Part shown: in pieces, positions 1-8,721 of the stretch
Layout of the letters: each line of letters begins with the position of its first letter
Position numbering within the stretch: position 1 is the first letter of the stretch
Assembly (NCBI GenBank): GCA_937876195.1
Contig: CALEIK010000030.1
Span: 1 to 45,226, forward strand
DNA from: an uncultured Flavobacteriales bacterium
Lineage (GTDB): Bacteria; Bacteroidota; Bacteroidia; Flavobacteriales_D; Crocinitomicaceae
DNA: 45,226 nucleotides
Direction: 5' to 3'
Position numbers and translations under genes: made by a program
The notes under the pieces: model-generated
Database searches by the model: none
Told to the model about the DNA's origin: nothing
What the model saw: only the letters and a program-made list of their open reading frames with translations

Positions 1-74
1 GCCGATGTAGCTCAGCTGGCTAGAGCAGCTGATTTGTAATCAGCAGGTCGGGGGTTCGAGTCCCTCCATCGGCT
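1..74 (+). tRNA. tRNA-Thr (anticodon TGT)
   Basis: A full cloverleaf can be drawn. The acceptor arm GCCGATG pairs with CATCGGC, the anticodon loop TTTGTAA gives TGT, and the T arm carries GGTTCGAGTC. The 3' CCA is not encoded. It is the first of four clustered tRNAs ahead of tuf, an order familiar in Bacteroidota. The gene begins at the first base of the window. Confidence 0.97.
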
Positions 75-85
75 CACAGGTCTTA

Positions 86-167
86 GGGGAGATACTCAAG
101 CGGCCAACGAGGGCAGACTGTAAATCTGCTGGTTTCACCTTCGCAGGTTCGAATCCTGCTCTCCCCA
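86..167 (+). tRNA. tRNA-Tyr (anticodon GTA)
   Basis: The acceptor arm GGGGAGA pairs with TCTCCCC and the discriminator is A. The anticodon loop CTGTAAA gives GTA. The long variable arm makes it 82 bases, as expected for a class II tyrosine tRNA. CCA is not encoded. Confidence 0.97.
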
Positions 168-193
168 CAAGTGTTTTTTATCGAAAATAATAA

Positions 194-266
194 GCGGGAG
201 TAGCTCAGTTGGTAGAGCGTCAGCCTTCCAAGCTGAGGGTCGCGAGTTCGAATCTCGTCTCCCGCT
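194..266 (+). tRNA. tRNA-Gly (anticodon TCC)
   Basis: The acceptor arm GCGGGAG pairs with CTCCCGC, the anticodon loop CTTCCAA gives TCC, and the T loop is the standard TTCGAAT. It lies between tRNA-Tyr and a second tRNA-Thr, probably in one transcript. Confidence 0.97.
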
Positions 267-285
267 CAATTTTTAAAGACAAAGT

Positions 286-357
<72 letters not shown>

Positions 358-446
358 CTAAAGATGATTGAAAATTTTTTCACTCAAGTAGGGTGGAATT
401 TTGTATATATAAAAGTTTATTTTTTAACTAAGAAACACACAGAACA

Positions 447-1634
447 ATGGCTAAGGAAAATTTTGACCGCTCCAAACCTCACGTGAACATCGGGACAATC
501 GGTCACGTCGATCACGGTAAAACTACTTTGACTGCTGCTATATCAAGCGTATTAGCATCTCAAGGTCTTGCTGAAACTCGTGACTTCTCTTCTATTGATA
601 ATGCACCAGAAGAAAAAGAACGTGGTATTACTATTAATACATCTCACATTGAGTATGCAACTAAAAATCGTCACTACGCACACGTTGACTGTCCAGGTCA
701 CGCGGATTACGTAAAGAACATGGTTACAGGAGCTGCTCAAATGGATGGTGCAATTTTAGTGGTTGCCGCAACAGATGGACCAATGCCACAGACGCGTGAG
801 CACATCCTTTTAGGACGCCAGGTTGGTGTTCCAAGAATGGTTGTATTCATGAACAAAGTGGATATGGTTGATGATGAGGAGTTATTAGAGTTAGTAGAAA
901 TGGAAATCAGAGAATTGCTTTCTTTCTACGATTATGATGGAGATAACGCACCTGTTATTGCTGGATCTGCTCTTGGAGCATTGAACGGTGAAGAGAAATG
1001 GGTAAACGCTATCAATGAATTGATGGAAGCAGTAGATACTTACATCGAACTTCCTCCACGTGATATTGATAAACCTTTCTTGATGCCAGTTGAGGATGTA
1101 TTTACGATTACTGGTCGTGGTACTGTAGCAACAGGACGTATCGAAACTGGAGTTATTAACTCTGGAGAAGGAGTTGATATCTTAGGGATGGGTGATGTTA
1201 AATTATCATCAACTGTAACAGGTGTTGAGATGTTCCGTAAAATTTTGGATAGAGGTGAAGCTGGTGACAACGTTGGTTTGTTGCTACGTGGTATTGAAAA
1301 ATCTGAAATCAAACGTGGAATGGTAATTTGTAAGCCAGGTTCTACAACTCCACATACTGAGTTTAAAGCTGAGATCTACGTATTGAAAAAAGAAGAAGGT
1401 GGACGTCACACTCCATTCCATAATAAATACCGTCCACAGTTCTACTTTAGAACGACAGACGTAACTGGAGAGATTTTCTTAACTGATGGACGTGAAATGG
1501 TTATGCCAGGAGACAACGTTTCTATTACAGTTAAATTGATCGTTCCTGTAGCAATGGACAAAGGTTTACGTTTTGCAATCCGTGAGGGTGGTAGAACAGT
1601 AGGTGCTGGTCAAGTTACAGAGATAGTATCTTAA
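447..1634 (+). CDS. tuf: Elongation factor Tu
   Basis: EF-Tu is the GTPase that delivers aminoacyl-tRNA to the ribosome. The 395-residue protein has the usual bacterial length and shows all GTP-binding motifs: P-loop GHVDHGKT near residue 19, the DCPGH box, NKVD, and SAL. The C-terminal beta-barrel domains are intact, with the family signatures TGRGTVATGRIE and GDNV near the end. It lies between a tRNA-Thr and tRNA-Trp, so tRNA and tuf transcripts may be processed from one precursor. The ATG is followed by the conserved MAKENFDRSKPHVNIGTIGH-type start. Identification is secure. Confidence 0.99.
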   Translation: MAKENFDRSKPHVNIGTIGHVDHGKTTLTAAISSVLASQGLAETRDFSSIDNAPEEKERGITINTSHIEYATKNRHYAHVDCPGHADYVKNMVTGAAQMDGAILVVAATDGPMPQTREHILLGRQVGVPRMVVFMNKVDMVDDEELLELVEMEIRELLSFYDYDGDNAPVIAGSALGALNGEEKWVNAINELMEAVDTYIELPPRDIDKPFLMPVEDVFTITGRGTVATGRIETGVINSGEGVDILGMGDVKLSSTVTGVEMFRKILDRGEAGDNVGLLLRGIEKSEIKRGMVICKPGSTTPHTEFKAEIYVLKKEEGGRHTPFHNKYRPQFYFRTTDVTGEIFLTDGREMVMPGDNVSITVKLIVPVAMDKGLRFAIREGGRTVGAGQVTEIVS

Positions 1635-1658
1635 TAAAGATATAGAGAATGTATAAAG

Positions 1659-1680
1659 AAGGGGAGTTCGCTCCCCTTTT
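1659..1680 (+). terminator. Hairpin after tuf, possible terminator
   Basis: AAGGGGAG and CTCCCCTT form an 8-bp stem closed by a stable TTCG tetraloop, 24 bases after the tuf stop. Only a short run of T follows before tRNA-Trp begins four bases later. It could therefore be a partial terminator or a processing site that lowers readthrough into tRNA-Trp/secE/nusG. Confidence 0.6.
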
Positions 1681-1683
1681 TAT

Positions 1684-1756
1684 ACGGGTGTAGCTCAGCT
1701 GGTAGAGTAGTGGTCTCCAAAACCATTGGTCGTGGGTTCGAATCCTACCGCCCGTG
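1684..1756 (+). tRNA. tRNA-Trp (anticodon CCA)
   Basis: The acceptor arm ACGGGTG pairs with CGCCCGT and the discriminator is G, the usual tryptophan identity base. The anticodon stem GTGGT/ACCAT holds the loop CTCCAAA, giving CCA. It stands just before secE, the common Bacteroidota arrangement. Confidence 0.97.
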
Positions 1757-1769
1757 CAAAATTGATAAG

Positions 1770-1991
1770 ATGTCAAAAGTAAAAGAATATATCAATGAGA
1801 CGGTGACCGAGATGGTTCACAGAGTCACATGGCCTACTTGGAAGGAATTGCAAAGTAACACGATTATTGTCGTTGTTGCTTCTGTGCTTTTATCGCTAAT
1901 TATTTTCGCAATGGATTTTGTGTTTGGAATTACAGGTGATAAAGATTCTTTCTGGAAAGGAGTTTTAGGATTGATTTATAAAATGTTTTAA
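1770..1991 (+). CDS. secE: Preprotein translocase subunit SecE
   Basis: This 73-residue single-span membrane protein is the SecE subunit that clamps SecY in the Sec translocon. The conserved amphipathic start ends in RVTWPTWKELQ, the SecE hallmark, and is followed by one transmembrane segment at about residues 32-52. I chose the ATG at 1770. The reading frame is open further upstream, but that extension runs back through tRNA-Trp and is not expected to be coding. nusG starts 7 bases downstream. Confidence 0.96.
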   Translation: MSKVKEYINETVTEMVHRVTWPTWKELQSNTIIVVVASVLLSLIIFAMDFVFGITGDKDSFWKGVLGLIYKMF

Positions 1992-1998
1992 TTAAGCA

Positions 1999-2550
1999 AT
2001 GGCGGAAATTAAAAAGCGTTGGTACGTCGTAAGATCTATCAGTGGGAAGGAGAAAAAGGTAAAGGAATATCTTGACGTCGAAATTACGCGTTTGAAATTG
2101 AATGATTTTATAGGCCAAGTGCTTATTCCTACAGAGAAGGTGTTTCAAATCAGAAACGGTAAGAAAGTAAGTAAAGAGAAATCTTACCTACCAGGTTACG
2201 TATTGGTTGAAGCAGCACTTGTAGGAGAAGTTCCTCACGTAATTAAAAGTATTCCAAATGTAATTGGGTTCTTAGGAAATGAGAAAGGTGGTGATCCATC
2301 TCCAATGCGTTTGTCAGAAGTGAATCGCATCTTAGGTAAAGTAGATGAGCTTTCTGAAACGGAAGAAGAAATGAAAATACCATTTGTTGTTGGAGAATCT
2401 GTTAAAGTAATAGATGGTCCATTTAACAATTTCAGTGGAGTTATTGATGAAATCAATGAAGACAAGAAGAAACTGAAAGTAATGGTGAAAATATTTGGTA
2501 GAAAAAACTTGCTAGAGCTAAGCTATATGCAAGTAGAGAAAGAAGTTTAA
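1999..2550 (+). CDS. nusG: Transcription termination/antitermination factor NusG
   Basis: NusG binds RNA polymerase, modulates pausing and couples transcription to translation. The 183-residue protein has the N-terminal NGN domain (KRWYVVRSISGKEKKV start, LPGYVLVEA core) and a C-terminal KOW motif around VGESVKVIDGPFNNFSGVI. Length and order fit the family. It sits in the secE-nusG-rplK chain. Confidence 0.98.
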   Translation: MAEIKKRWYVVRSISGKEKKVKEYLDVEITRLKLNDFIGQVLIPTEKVFQIRNGKKVSKEKSYLPGYVLVEAALVGEVPHVIKSIPNVIGFLGNEKGGDPSPMRLSEVNRILGKVDELSETEEEMKIPFVVGESVKVIDGPFNNFSGVIDEINEDKKKLKVMVKIFGRKNLLELSYMQVEKEV

Positions 2551-2563
2551 AGAGTATATTAAC

Positions 2564-2597
2564 CGTAGGAGTGATGAAAGCGATTAAAGCTTCCCGT
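2564..2597 (+). promoter_or_regulatory. Candidate L1-binding leader hairpin before rplK
   Basis: In the 82-base nusG-rplK gap, AAGC (2578-2581) pairs with GCTT (2589-2592). Below it GG (2568-2569) faces CC (2593-2594), with an asymmetric AGTGATGA loop on the 5' side only. Two short helices around a one-sided loop is the general shape of L1-binding sites in L11 operon leaders. Assignment as an autoregulatory site is inference from shape and position. Confidence 0.35.
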
Positions 2598-2632
2598 AAG
2601 TAATCATGCTTGACTACATAATTTAAAAACAA

Positions 2633-3079
2633 ATGGCTAAAGAAGTAGCAGGTTTGATTAAATTACAAATCAGAGGTGGTGCCGCTAATCCAGCTCCTCC
2701 TGTTGGTCCCGCACTTGGTGCAAAAGGGGTTAACATTATGGAGTTCTGCAAGCAATTTAATGCGCGTACGCAGGACAAACCTGGAAAGGTGTTACCAGCA
2801 GTTATCACAGTTTACAGTGATAAATCGTTTGATTTTGTAATAAAAACTCCACCAGCAGCTATCCAAATCATGGAACAAGCAAAACTTAAGAAGGGCTCTT
2901 CTGAACCTAACCGTTCAAAAGTAGCAACACTTTCTTGGGATAAAGTGCGTACCATTGCAGAGGATAAGTTGCAAGATATGAACTGTTTTACCGTAGACTC
3001 TGCAATGCGCATGGTTGCTGGTACAGCAAGAAGTATGGGAGTTGTTGTAAAAGGTGGTGAGGCACCAAAAACTAAATAA
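2633..3079 (+). CDS. rplK: 50S ribosomal protein L11
   Basis: L11 forms the GTPase-associated region of the large subunit with 23S rRNA and contacts elongation factors. The 148-residue protein has the family's N-terminal signature IKLQIRGGAANPAPPVGPAL with the proline-rich switch, and the C-terminal rRNA-binding domain. It is the first gene of the rplK-rplA-rplJ-rplL block. A possible autoregulatory hairpin precedes it. Confidence 0.99.
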   Translation: MAKEVAGLIKLQIRGGAANPAPPVGPALGAKGVNIMEFCKQFNARTQDKPGKVLPAVITVYSDKSFDFVIKTPPAAIQIMEQAKLKKGSSEPNRSKVATLSWDKVRTIAEDKLQDMNCFTVDSAMRMVAGTARSMGVVVKGGEAPKTK

Positions 3080-3089
3080 TTGTAACGTT

Positions 3090-3785
3090 ATGGGAAGAAT
3101 ATCTAAAAAGAGAAAAGAAGCTCTAGCGAAGATTGATTCTGCTAAGGCTTATACCTTAACGGATGCATGTAATTTAGTTAAGGAAGTTTCAACCACAAAA
3201 TTTGACGCCTCAGTTGATGTATGTGTTCGTCTTGGAGTTGATCCAAGAAAAGCAAATCAAATGGTTAGAGGCAGTGTAGCTTTACCTCATGGTACAGGAA
3301 AAGACATGAAAGTGTTGGTTCTTTGTACTCCTGACAAGGAAGAAGAGGCAAAAGCAGCTGGTGCTGATCACGTTGGTTTGGACGATTACATTGAGAAAAT
3401 CAAAGGTGGTTGGACAGATATCGATGTGATTATTACGATGCCTGCTGTAATGGGTAAGGTTGGTGCTTTAGGTCGTGTTTTAGGACCAAGAGGACTTATG
3501 CCAAATCCAAAAACAGGTACAGTAACAATGGATATTGCAAAGGCTGTAACTGATATCAAGGCCGGTAAAATCGACTTTAAAGTTGATAAATACGGAATTG
3601 TGCACGCAATGGTAGCAAAATCTAGCTTTGAAGGAAATAAAATCTTGGATAATGCCAATGAGCTTATTCAAACGATTTTAAAATTAAAGCCTTCAGCAGC
3701 TAAAGGGACCTACGTTAAGAGTATTTACATCAGTTCTACAATGAGCCCTAGTATCCAAATTGATACTAAGTCTGTAATTGCTTAA
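3090..3785 (+). CDS. rplA: 50S ribosomal protein L1
   Basis: L1 makes the mobile stalk at the ribosomal E site and in many bacteria represses its own operon. The 231-residue protein carries the signature region around GKVGALGRVLGPRGLMPNPK. I chose the ATG at 3090, giving MGRISKKRKEAL. The frame is open further 5' into rplK, but that extension would make the protein longer than the usual 230 or so residues. The gene begins 10 bases after rplK. Confidence 0.98.
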   Translation: MGRISKKRKEALAKIDSAKAYTLTDACNLVKEVSTTKFDASVDVCVRLGVDPRKANQMVRGSVALPHGTGKDMKVLVLCTPDKEEEAKAAGADHVGLDDYIEKIKGGWTDIDVIITMPAVMGKVGALGRVLGPRGLMPNPKTGTVTMDIAKAVTDIKAGKIDFKVDKYGIVHAMVAKSSFEGNKILDNANELIQTILKLKPSAAKGTYVKSIYISSTMSPSIQIDTKSVIA

Positions 3786-3796
3786 AACTTACGAAA

Positions 3797-4318
3797 ATGA
3801 CAAGAGAAGAAAAAGCAAAGTATATAGATGAATTGACAGCTCAGTTGACTGAGGCGAATGTTATCTATTTAGCAGACACAGCGGAATTAACAGTAGAAGT
3901 AGTAAACAACCTAAGAAGACGTGCATTCAACGCAAATGTTGGTTTGAGAGTAGTAAAAAATACACTACTTGAAAAAGCAATGGAGAAAGTTGAAGGCAAA
4001 GATTTCGGTAATTTGAAAGATACTCTTTCAGGAGCGACATCGGTTATGTTTTCAGAAGTTGGTAATGTTCCTGCGAAACTAATTAAAGAGTTTCGTAAGA
4101 AAAACGATAAGCCGATTCTTAAAGGTGCTTTTATCGATGAATGCGTATATATTGGTGATAATCAATTAGAAGCATTAGTCAATATCAAAAGCAAAGAAGA
4201 ATTACTTGGAGATATCATTGCATTGCTTCAAAGTCCTGCTAAAAACGTTGTTTCTGGACTTAAAGGTGCTGGCGGAAAGATCGCTGGTATTCTTAAAACG
4301 CTCGAAGAGAGAGCATAG
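3797..4318 (+). CDS. rplJ: 50S ribosomal protein L10
   Basis: L10 anchors L7/L12 dimers to the ribosome. The 173-residue protein has the N-terminal rRNA-binding domain, with the conserved LRRRAFNANVGLRVVKNTLL region, and a helical C-terminal tail for L7/L12. Only 11 bases separate it from rplA, so there is no room for the long L10-binding leader known in E. coli. Any autoregulation would have to use another site. Confidence 0.98.
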   Translation: MTREEKAKYIDELTAQLTEANVIYLADTAELTVEVVNNLRRRAFNANVGLRVVKNTLLEKAMEKVEGKDFGNLKDTLSGATSVMFSEVGNVPAKLIKEFRKKNDKPILKGAFIDECVYIGDNQLEALVNIKSKEELLGDIIALLQSPAKNVVSGLKGAGGKIAGILKTLEERA

Positions 4319-4355
4319 TAAATTATTGTTGAATTTATATTAAAATTAAATAAAA

Positions 4356-4733
4356 ATGGCTGATTTAAAGAAAATCGCAGAAGAGCTAGTAAATCTTACG
4401 GTAAAAGATGTAAACGAACTAGCAACAATTTTGAAAGATGAATACGGTATCGAACCTGCTGCTGCTGCAGTAGCTGTTGCTGCTGGTGGTGCTGCTGCTG
4501 GTGGTGAAGCTGCCGAAGAGCAAACAGAATTCGAAGTAATTCTTAAATCTGCAGGTGCATCTAAACTTGCAGTTGTTAAACTTGTAAAGGAATTGACTGG
4601 TACAGGTTTGAAAGAGTCTAAAGAACTTGTTGACGCAGCTCCAGCTACGTTGAAAGCAGGTGTTTCTAAAGACGAAGCAGAAGGTCTTAAATCTTCATTG
4701 GAAGAGGCAGGAGCTGAAGTTGAAATTAAGTAA
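4356..4733 (+). CDS. rplL: 50S ribosomal protein L7/L12
   Basis: L7/L12 is the multi-copy stalk protein that recruits translational GTPases. The 125-residue protein has the N-terminal dimerisation domain, an Ala/Gly-rich hinge at about residues 35-50, and the C-terminal domain with EFEVILKSAGASKLAVVKLV and the GLKESKELVDAAP helix. It is the last r-protein gene before two intercistronic hairpins and rpoB. Confidence 0.99.
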   Translation: MADLKKIAEELVNLTVKDVNELATILKDEYGIEPAAAAVAVAAGGAAAGGEAAEEQTEFEVILKSAGASKLAVVKLVKELTGTGLKESKELVDAAPATLKAGVSKDEAEGLKSSLEEAGAEVEIK

Positions 4734-4755
4734 TTTATTGCTTACAAAAATGGAA

Positions 4756-4782
4756 GGTGTCCCGACGAAATGTCGGGATACC
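4756..4782 (+). promoter_or_regulatory. Intercistronic hairpin between rplL and rpoB
   Basis: GGTGTCCCGAC and GTCGGGATACC form an 11-bp stem (one G-T wobble) around a GAAAT loop. No T run follows. Its position matches the rplL-rpoB attenuator and processing region of other bacteria, which lets the cell make more ribosomal protein than polymerase subunits. That role is inferred from position and structure. Confidence 0.6.
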
Positions 4783-4805
4783 TATTCCTGTTTTAATATA
4801 TTAAG

Positions 4806-4827
4806 TGTGCTTTGCACAGTATTTTTT
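4806..4827 (+). terminator. Small hairpin with T6 tract upstream of rpoB
   Basis: TGTGC and GCACA form a 5-bp stem around TTT, and a run of six T follows three bases later. It ends 15 bases before the rpoB start. It is weak on its own, but with the preceding 11-bp hairpin it would make a two-part attenuator. Confidence 0.4.
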
Positions 4828-4842
4828 ATTCACTAAAAACGT

Positions 4843-7800
4843 TTGGCCTTGGCATCATCAAACAGTATTCAAAAGAGAGTGAATTTTGCGTCTAGCAAAA
4901 ATCAATTTGCATATCCAGATTTTTTGGATGTACAATTAAAGTCTTTCCAAGAGTTCTTTCAATTAGAAACAACTCCAGACAATAGAGACAGCGAAGGATT
5001 GTTTAAAGTTTTCGCGGAAAACTTCCCAATTACTGATACTAGAAATCAATTCGTATTAGAATTTTTGGATTACTTCGTAGATCCTCCGAGATACACTATT
5101 GAAGAGTGTATTGACAGGGGTTTAACGTATAGTGTCCCTCTTAAAGCGAAATTAAAACTGTACTGTACAGACCCTGAACACGAAGATTTTGAAACGATCG
5201 TGCAGGATGTGTATTTAGGTACAATTCCATATATGACACCAAAAGGTTCATTTGTGGTGAATGGAGCAGAACGAGTTATCGTTTCGCAATTACACCGTTC
5301 TCCAGGGGTGTTCTTTGGTCAAAGTCGTCACGCGAACGGTACAAAATTGTACTCGGCACGTGTGATTCCTTTCAAAGGTTCATGGATTGAGTTTGCAACA
5401 GACATTAATAGTGTAATGTATGCATACATCGATCGTAAAAAGAAATTACCTGTAACAACATTGTTCCGTGCTATCGGTTACGAAAGTGATAAGGATATCC
5501 TAGAGATATTTGACCTTGCAGACGAAATGAAAGCGACGAAAGCAAACTTGAAAAAGGCGCTTGGTCGTAAATTGGCTGCTAGAGTTCTTAAATCTTGGGT
5601 AGAGGATTTCGTAGATGAAGATACAGGAGAAGTTGTTTCTATTGAAAGAAATGAAGTATTGTTAGATCGTGAAACGGTTTTGGAAGAAGCACACATCGAC
5701 TTAATTGTTGATTCTGGTTCTAAAACAGTTATCCTGCATAAGGAAGACGCAAATAGCGCTGATTTTACAATCATCTACAATACACTTCAAAAAGATACTT
5801 CCAACTCAGAAAAAGAAGCAGTTGAACATATTTACCGTCAATTGCGTAACGCTGAGCCACCAGATTACGAAACAGCAAAAGGAGTTTTTGAAAAACTATT
5901 CTTTTCTGATACTCGTTATGATTTAGGTGAAGTAGGTCGTTTTAGATTGAATAAGAAGTTGGGTGAAAACATGGATGAAACATCGCGTGTTTTGACTAAA
6001 ACGGATATGATTTCTATCATCAAATATTTGATTGAATTAGTAAATTCAAAAGCAGATGTGGATGATATCGATCACCTTTCTAACAGACGTGTAAGAACAG
6101 TTGGTGAGCAGTTATATTCTCAATTTGGAGTTGGTCTAGCACGTATGGCAAGAACAATTCGTGAGCGTATGAACGTTCGTGACAATGAAGTCTTTACACC
6201 AATCGATTTGATTAACGCGAAAACACTTTCTTCGGTAATTAACTCATTTTTTGGAACAAACCAACTGTCTCAGTTCATGGATCAAACGAATCCACTTTCT
6301 GAGGTGACTCATAAGCGTCGTTTATCGGCACTAGGGCCAGGGGGACTTTCTCGAGAAAGAGCTGGTTTTGAGGTGCGTGATGTTCATTACACGCACTACG
6401 GTCGTTTGTGTACGATTGAAACACCAGAGGGACCAAACATTGGTTTGATTTCTTCTTTGTGTGTATTCGCGAAAGTGAATAAACTTGGATTTATTGAAAC
6501 TCCTTACCGCGAGGTTGTGAATGGTAAAGTATCTATGGATAAAGAGCCAGTTTATATTTCTGCGGAAGAGGAAGATCAAAAAATGATTGCGCAAGCAAAT
6601 GCAAAAATTGACGAAAAAGGAAACTTCTTAACGGAAGTTGTTAAGGCTCGTTTTGAAGGTGACTTCCCAGTGGTAGCACCAGCAAACTTGAACTTGATGG
6701 ACGTTGGAGCAAATCAAATTGCATCCATTGCGGCATCTTCTATTCCTTTCTTAGAGCACGATGATGCCAACCGTGCACTGATGGGATCGAACATGCAACG
6801 TCAAGCTGTTCCGTTGTTGAAACCAAATTCACCAATCGTTGGAACAGGTATTGAAGAGCTTGTAGCGAAAGATTCTCGTGTTTTAATTAACGCAGAAGGC
6901 GAAGGAGTTGTTGAGTACGTTGATGCGAATGAAATCGTTATTAAATACAACTGGACAAAAGAAGATAAATTGGTAAGTTTTGATGGTGAAGTAACACGTT
7001 ACCCACTGACAAAATTTGCGAAAACCAATCAAGGGACATGTATCAACTTGAAACCAATTGTACAAAAAGGAGATAAAGTTGAAAAAGGTCAAGTTTTATG
7101 TGAAGGGTATGCTACACAACAAGGTGAGCTTGCACTTGGACAAAACTTAAAAGTAGCCTTCATGCCGTGGAAAGGATATAACTTTGAGGATGCGATTGTA
7201 ATTTCTGAGCGTGTTGTACGTGAAGATGTATTTACTTCAATCCACATCGATGAGTATTCTTTGGATGTGCGTGACACGAAACGTGGAATGGAAGAGTTAA
7301 CTTCTGATATTCCAAACGTAAGTGAAGAAGCGACGAAAGACCTAGATGAAAATGGTTTGATCCGTGTTGGTGCTGAAATCAGAGAAGGGGATATCCTTAT
7401 CGGTAAGATTACACCAAAAGGTGAAACAGATCCTTCACCTGAAGAAAAACTTTTACGTGCTATCTTTGGAGACAAAGCAGGTGACGTGAAAGATGCTTCA
7501 TTGAAAGCTGGACCTTCATTGAGAGGAGTTGTTGTAGAGAAAAAATTATTCTCTCGTGCAATCAAGGATAGAAAAGCAAAAGCACAGGATAAACCAATCT
7601 TGGAAAACTTAGATGCTGATTACGACAAAGAGTTTGTAGCACTTAAAAATACATTGATTGAGAAATTATTGGCAATTGCAGGAGATCACAAATCTGCTGG
7701 TGTTTTCAATAACTTTAAAGAGGAGATCATCAAGAAGGGAACAAAATTCATTGCTAAAAATTTGAACGCGATTGATTATTCAATTATCAATCCAACAAAT

Positions 7801-8661
7801 TGGACAGACGATGCAAAAACGAACTTGTTGATTGGTAGAGTGATTCACAACTTTAATATTAAATCAAACGATTTATTAGGAACATACAAACGTAAGAAGT
7901 TCCATATTTCAGTAGGTGATGAGCTTCCAGCAGGAATCATTAAAATGGCCAAAGTTTACGTTGCTAAAAAACGTAAGTTGAAAGTCGGAGATAAAATGGC
8001 AGGACGTCACGGAAATAAAGGTATTGTTGCCAATATCGTTAGAGCTGAAGATATGCCATTTTTAGAAGATGGAACACCTGTGGATATCGTGTTGAACCCA
8101 CTTGGGGTACCTTCACGTATGAACCTTGGTCAAATTTACGAAACTGTCCTTGGTTGGGCAGGTGAGAAATTGGGAATGAAGTTCGCAACACCAATTTTTG
8201 ATGGAGCACATCCTTTAGAGATTGATGAATTGACTGAAAAAGCTGGAGTTCCAAGATCAGGTAAAACATACTTGTACGATGGTGGAACTGGAGAGCGTTT
8301 CGATCAAACTGCAACGGTAGGTGTAATCTACATGTTGAAATTGGCTCACATGGTTGATGATAAGATGCACGCGCGTTCTATCGGACCATACTCATTGATT
8401 ACGCAACAACCACTTGGTGGTAAAGCGCAGTTTGGAGGTCAAAGATTTGGAGAAATGGAAGTTTGGGCCCTAGAAGCATTTGGTGCAGCAAACATCCTTC
8501 AAGAAATTTTGACAGTGAAGTCTGATGATGTTATCGGTCGTGCAAAAGCATACGAAGCGATTGTGAAGGGAGACAATATTCCTGAACCAGGAATTCCTGA
8601 ATCGTTTAACGTATTGTTGCATGAGTTAAGAGGATTGTGTCTCAATATCTCTATGGATTAA
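4843..8661 (+). CDS. rpoB: DNA-directed RNA polymerase subunit beta
   Basis: RpoB forms one pincer of RNA polymerase and part of the catalytic centre. The 1272-residue protein is full length. It includes the rifampicin-pocket region (FFGTNQLSQFMDQTNPL, then THKRRLSALGPGG), the GHKSAG and KVGDKMAGRHGNKG regions, and a C terminus ending LRGLCLNISMD. There is no ATG near the expected N terminus: reading begins at TTG 4843, or at TTG 4849 two codons later, before the conserved RVNFAS. A TTG start is unusual for so highly expressed a gene and may lower initiation. rpoC follows after 60 bases. Confidence 0.98.
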   Translation: MALASSNSIQKRVNFASSKNQFAYPDFLDVQLKSFQEFFQLETTPDNRDSEGLFKVFAENFPITDTRNQFVLEFLDYFVDPPRYTIEECIDRGLTYSVPLKAKLKLYCTDPEHEDFETIVQDVYLGTIPYMTPKGSFVVNGAERVIVSQLHRSPGVFFGQSRHANGTKLYSARVIPFKGSWIEFATDINSVMYAYIDRKKKLPVTTLFRAIGYESDKDILEIFDLADEMKATKANLKKALGRKLAARVLKSWVEDFVDEDTGEVVSIERNEVLLDRETVLEEAHIDLIVDSGSKTVILHKEDANSADFTIIYNTLQKDTSNSEKEAVEHIYRQLRNAEPPDYETAKGVFEKLFFSDTRYDLGEVGRFRLNKKLGENMDETSRVLTKTDMISIIKYLIELVNSKADVDDIDHLSNRRVRTVGEQLYSQFGVGLARMARTIRERMNVRDNEVFTPIDLINAKTLSSVINSFFGTNQLSQFMDQTNPLSEVTHKRRLSALGPGGLSRERAGFEVRDVHYTHYGRLCTIETPEGPNIGLISSLCVFAKVNKLGFIETPYREVVNGKVSMDKEPVYISAEEEDQKMIAQANAKIDEKGNFLTEVVKARFEGDFPVVAPANLNLMDVGANQIASIAASSIPFLEHDDANRALMGSNMQRQAVPLLKPNSPIVGTGIEELVAKDSRVLINAEGEGVVEYVDANEIVIKYNWTKEDKLVSFDGEVTRYPLTKFAKTNQGTCINLKPIVQKGDKVEKGQVLCEGYATQQGELALGQNLKVAFMPWKGYNFEDAIVISERVVREDVFTSIHIDEYSLDVRDTKRGMEELTSDIPNVSEEATKDLDENGLIRVGAEIREGDILIGKITPKGETDPSPEEKLLRAIFGDKAGDVKDASLKAGPSLRGVVVEKKLFSRAIKDRKAKAQDKPILENLDADYDKEFVALKNTLIEKLLAIAGDHKSAGVFNNFKEEIIKKGTKFIAKNLNAIDYSIINPTNWTDDAKTNLLIGRVIHNFNIKSNDLLGTYKRKKFHISVGDELPAGIIKMAKVYVAKKRKLKVGDKMAGRHGNKGIVANIVRAEDMPFLEDGTPVDIVLNPLGVPSRMNLGQIYETVLGWAGEKLGMKFATPIFDGAHPLEIDELTEKAGVPRSGKTYLYDGGTGERFDQTATVGVIYMLKLAHMVDDKMHARSIGPYSLITQQPLGGKAQFGGQRFGEMEVWALEAFGAANILQEILTVKSDDVIGRAKAYEAIVKGDNIPEPGIPESFNVLLHELRGLCLNISMD

Positions 8662-8721
8662 TTGTCAGTTGTTGAACCGAGCGCAAGCTCACCCAAGATT
8701 ATTAAAGAATAAGGCAATATT

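Noticed and set aside
1710..1769. N-terminal extension of SecE
   Set aside because: The extension reads through tRNA-Trp. The ATG at 1770 gives the normal 73-residue protein.
7089..7565. Long minus-strand open frame inside rpoB
   Set aside because: It is antisense to a conserved gene, has serine-rich low-complexity sequence and no recognisable domain. It is a shadow of rpoB codon usage.
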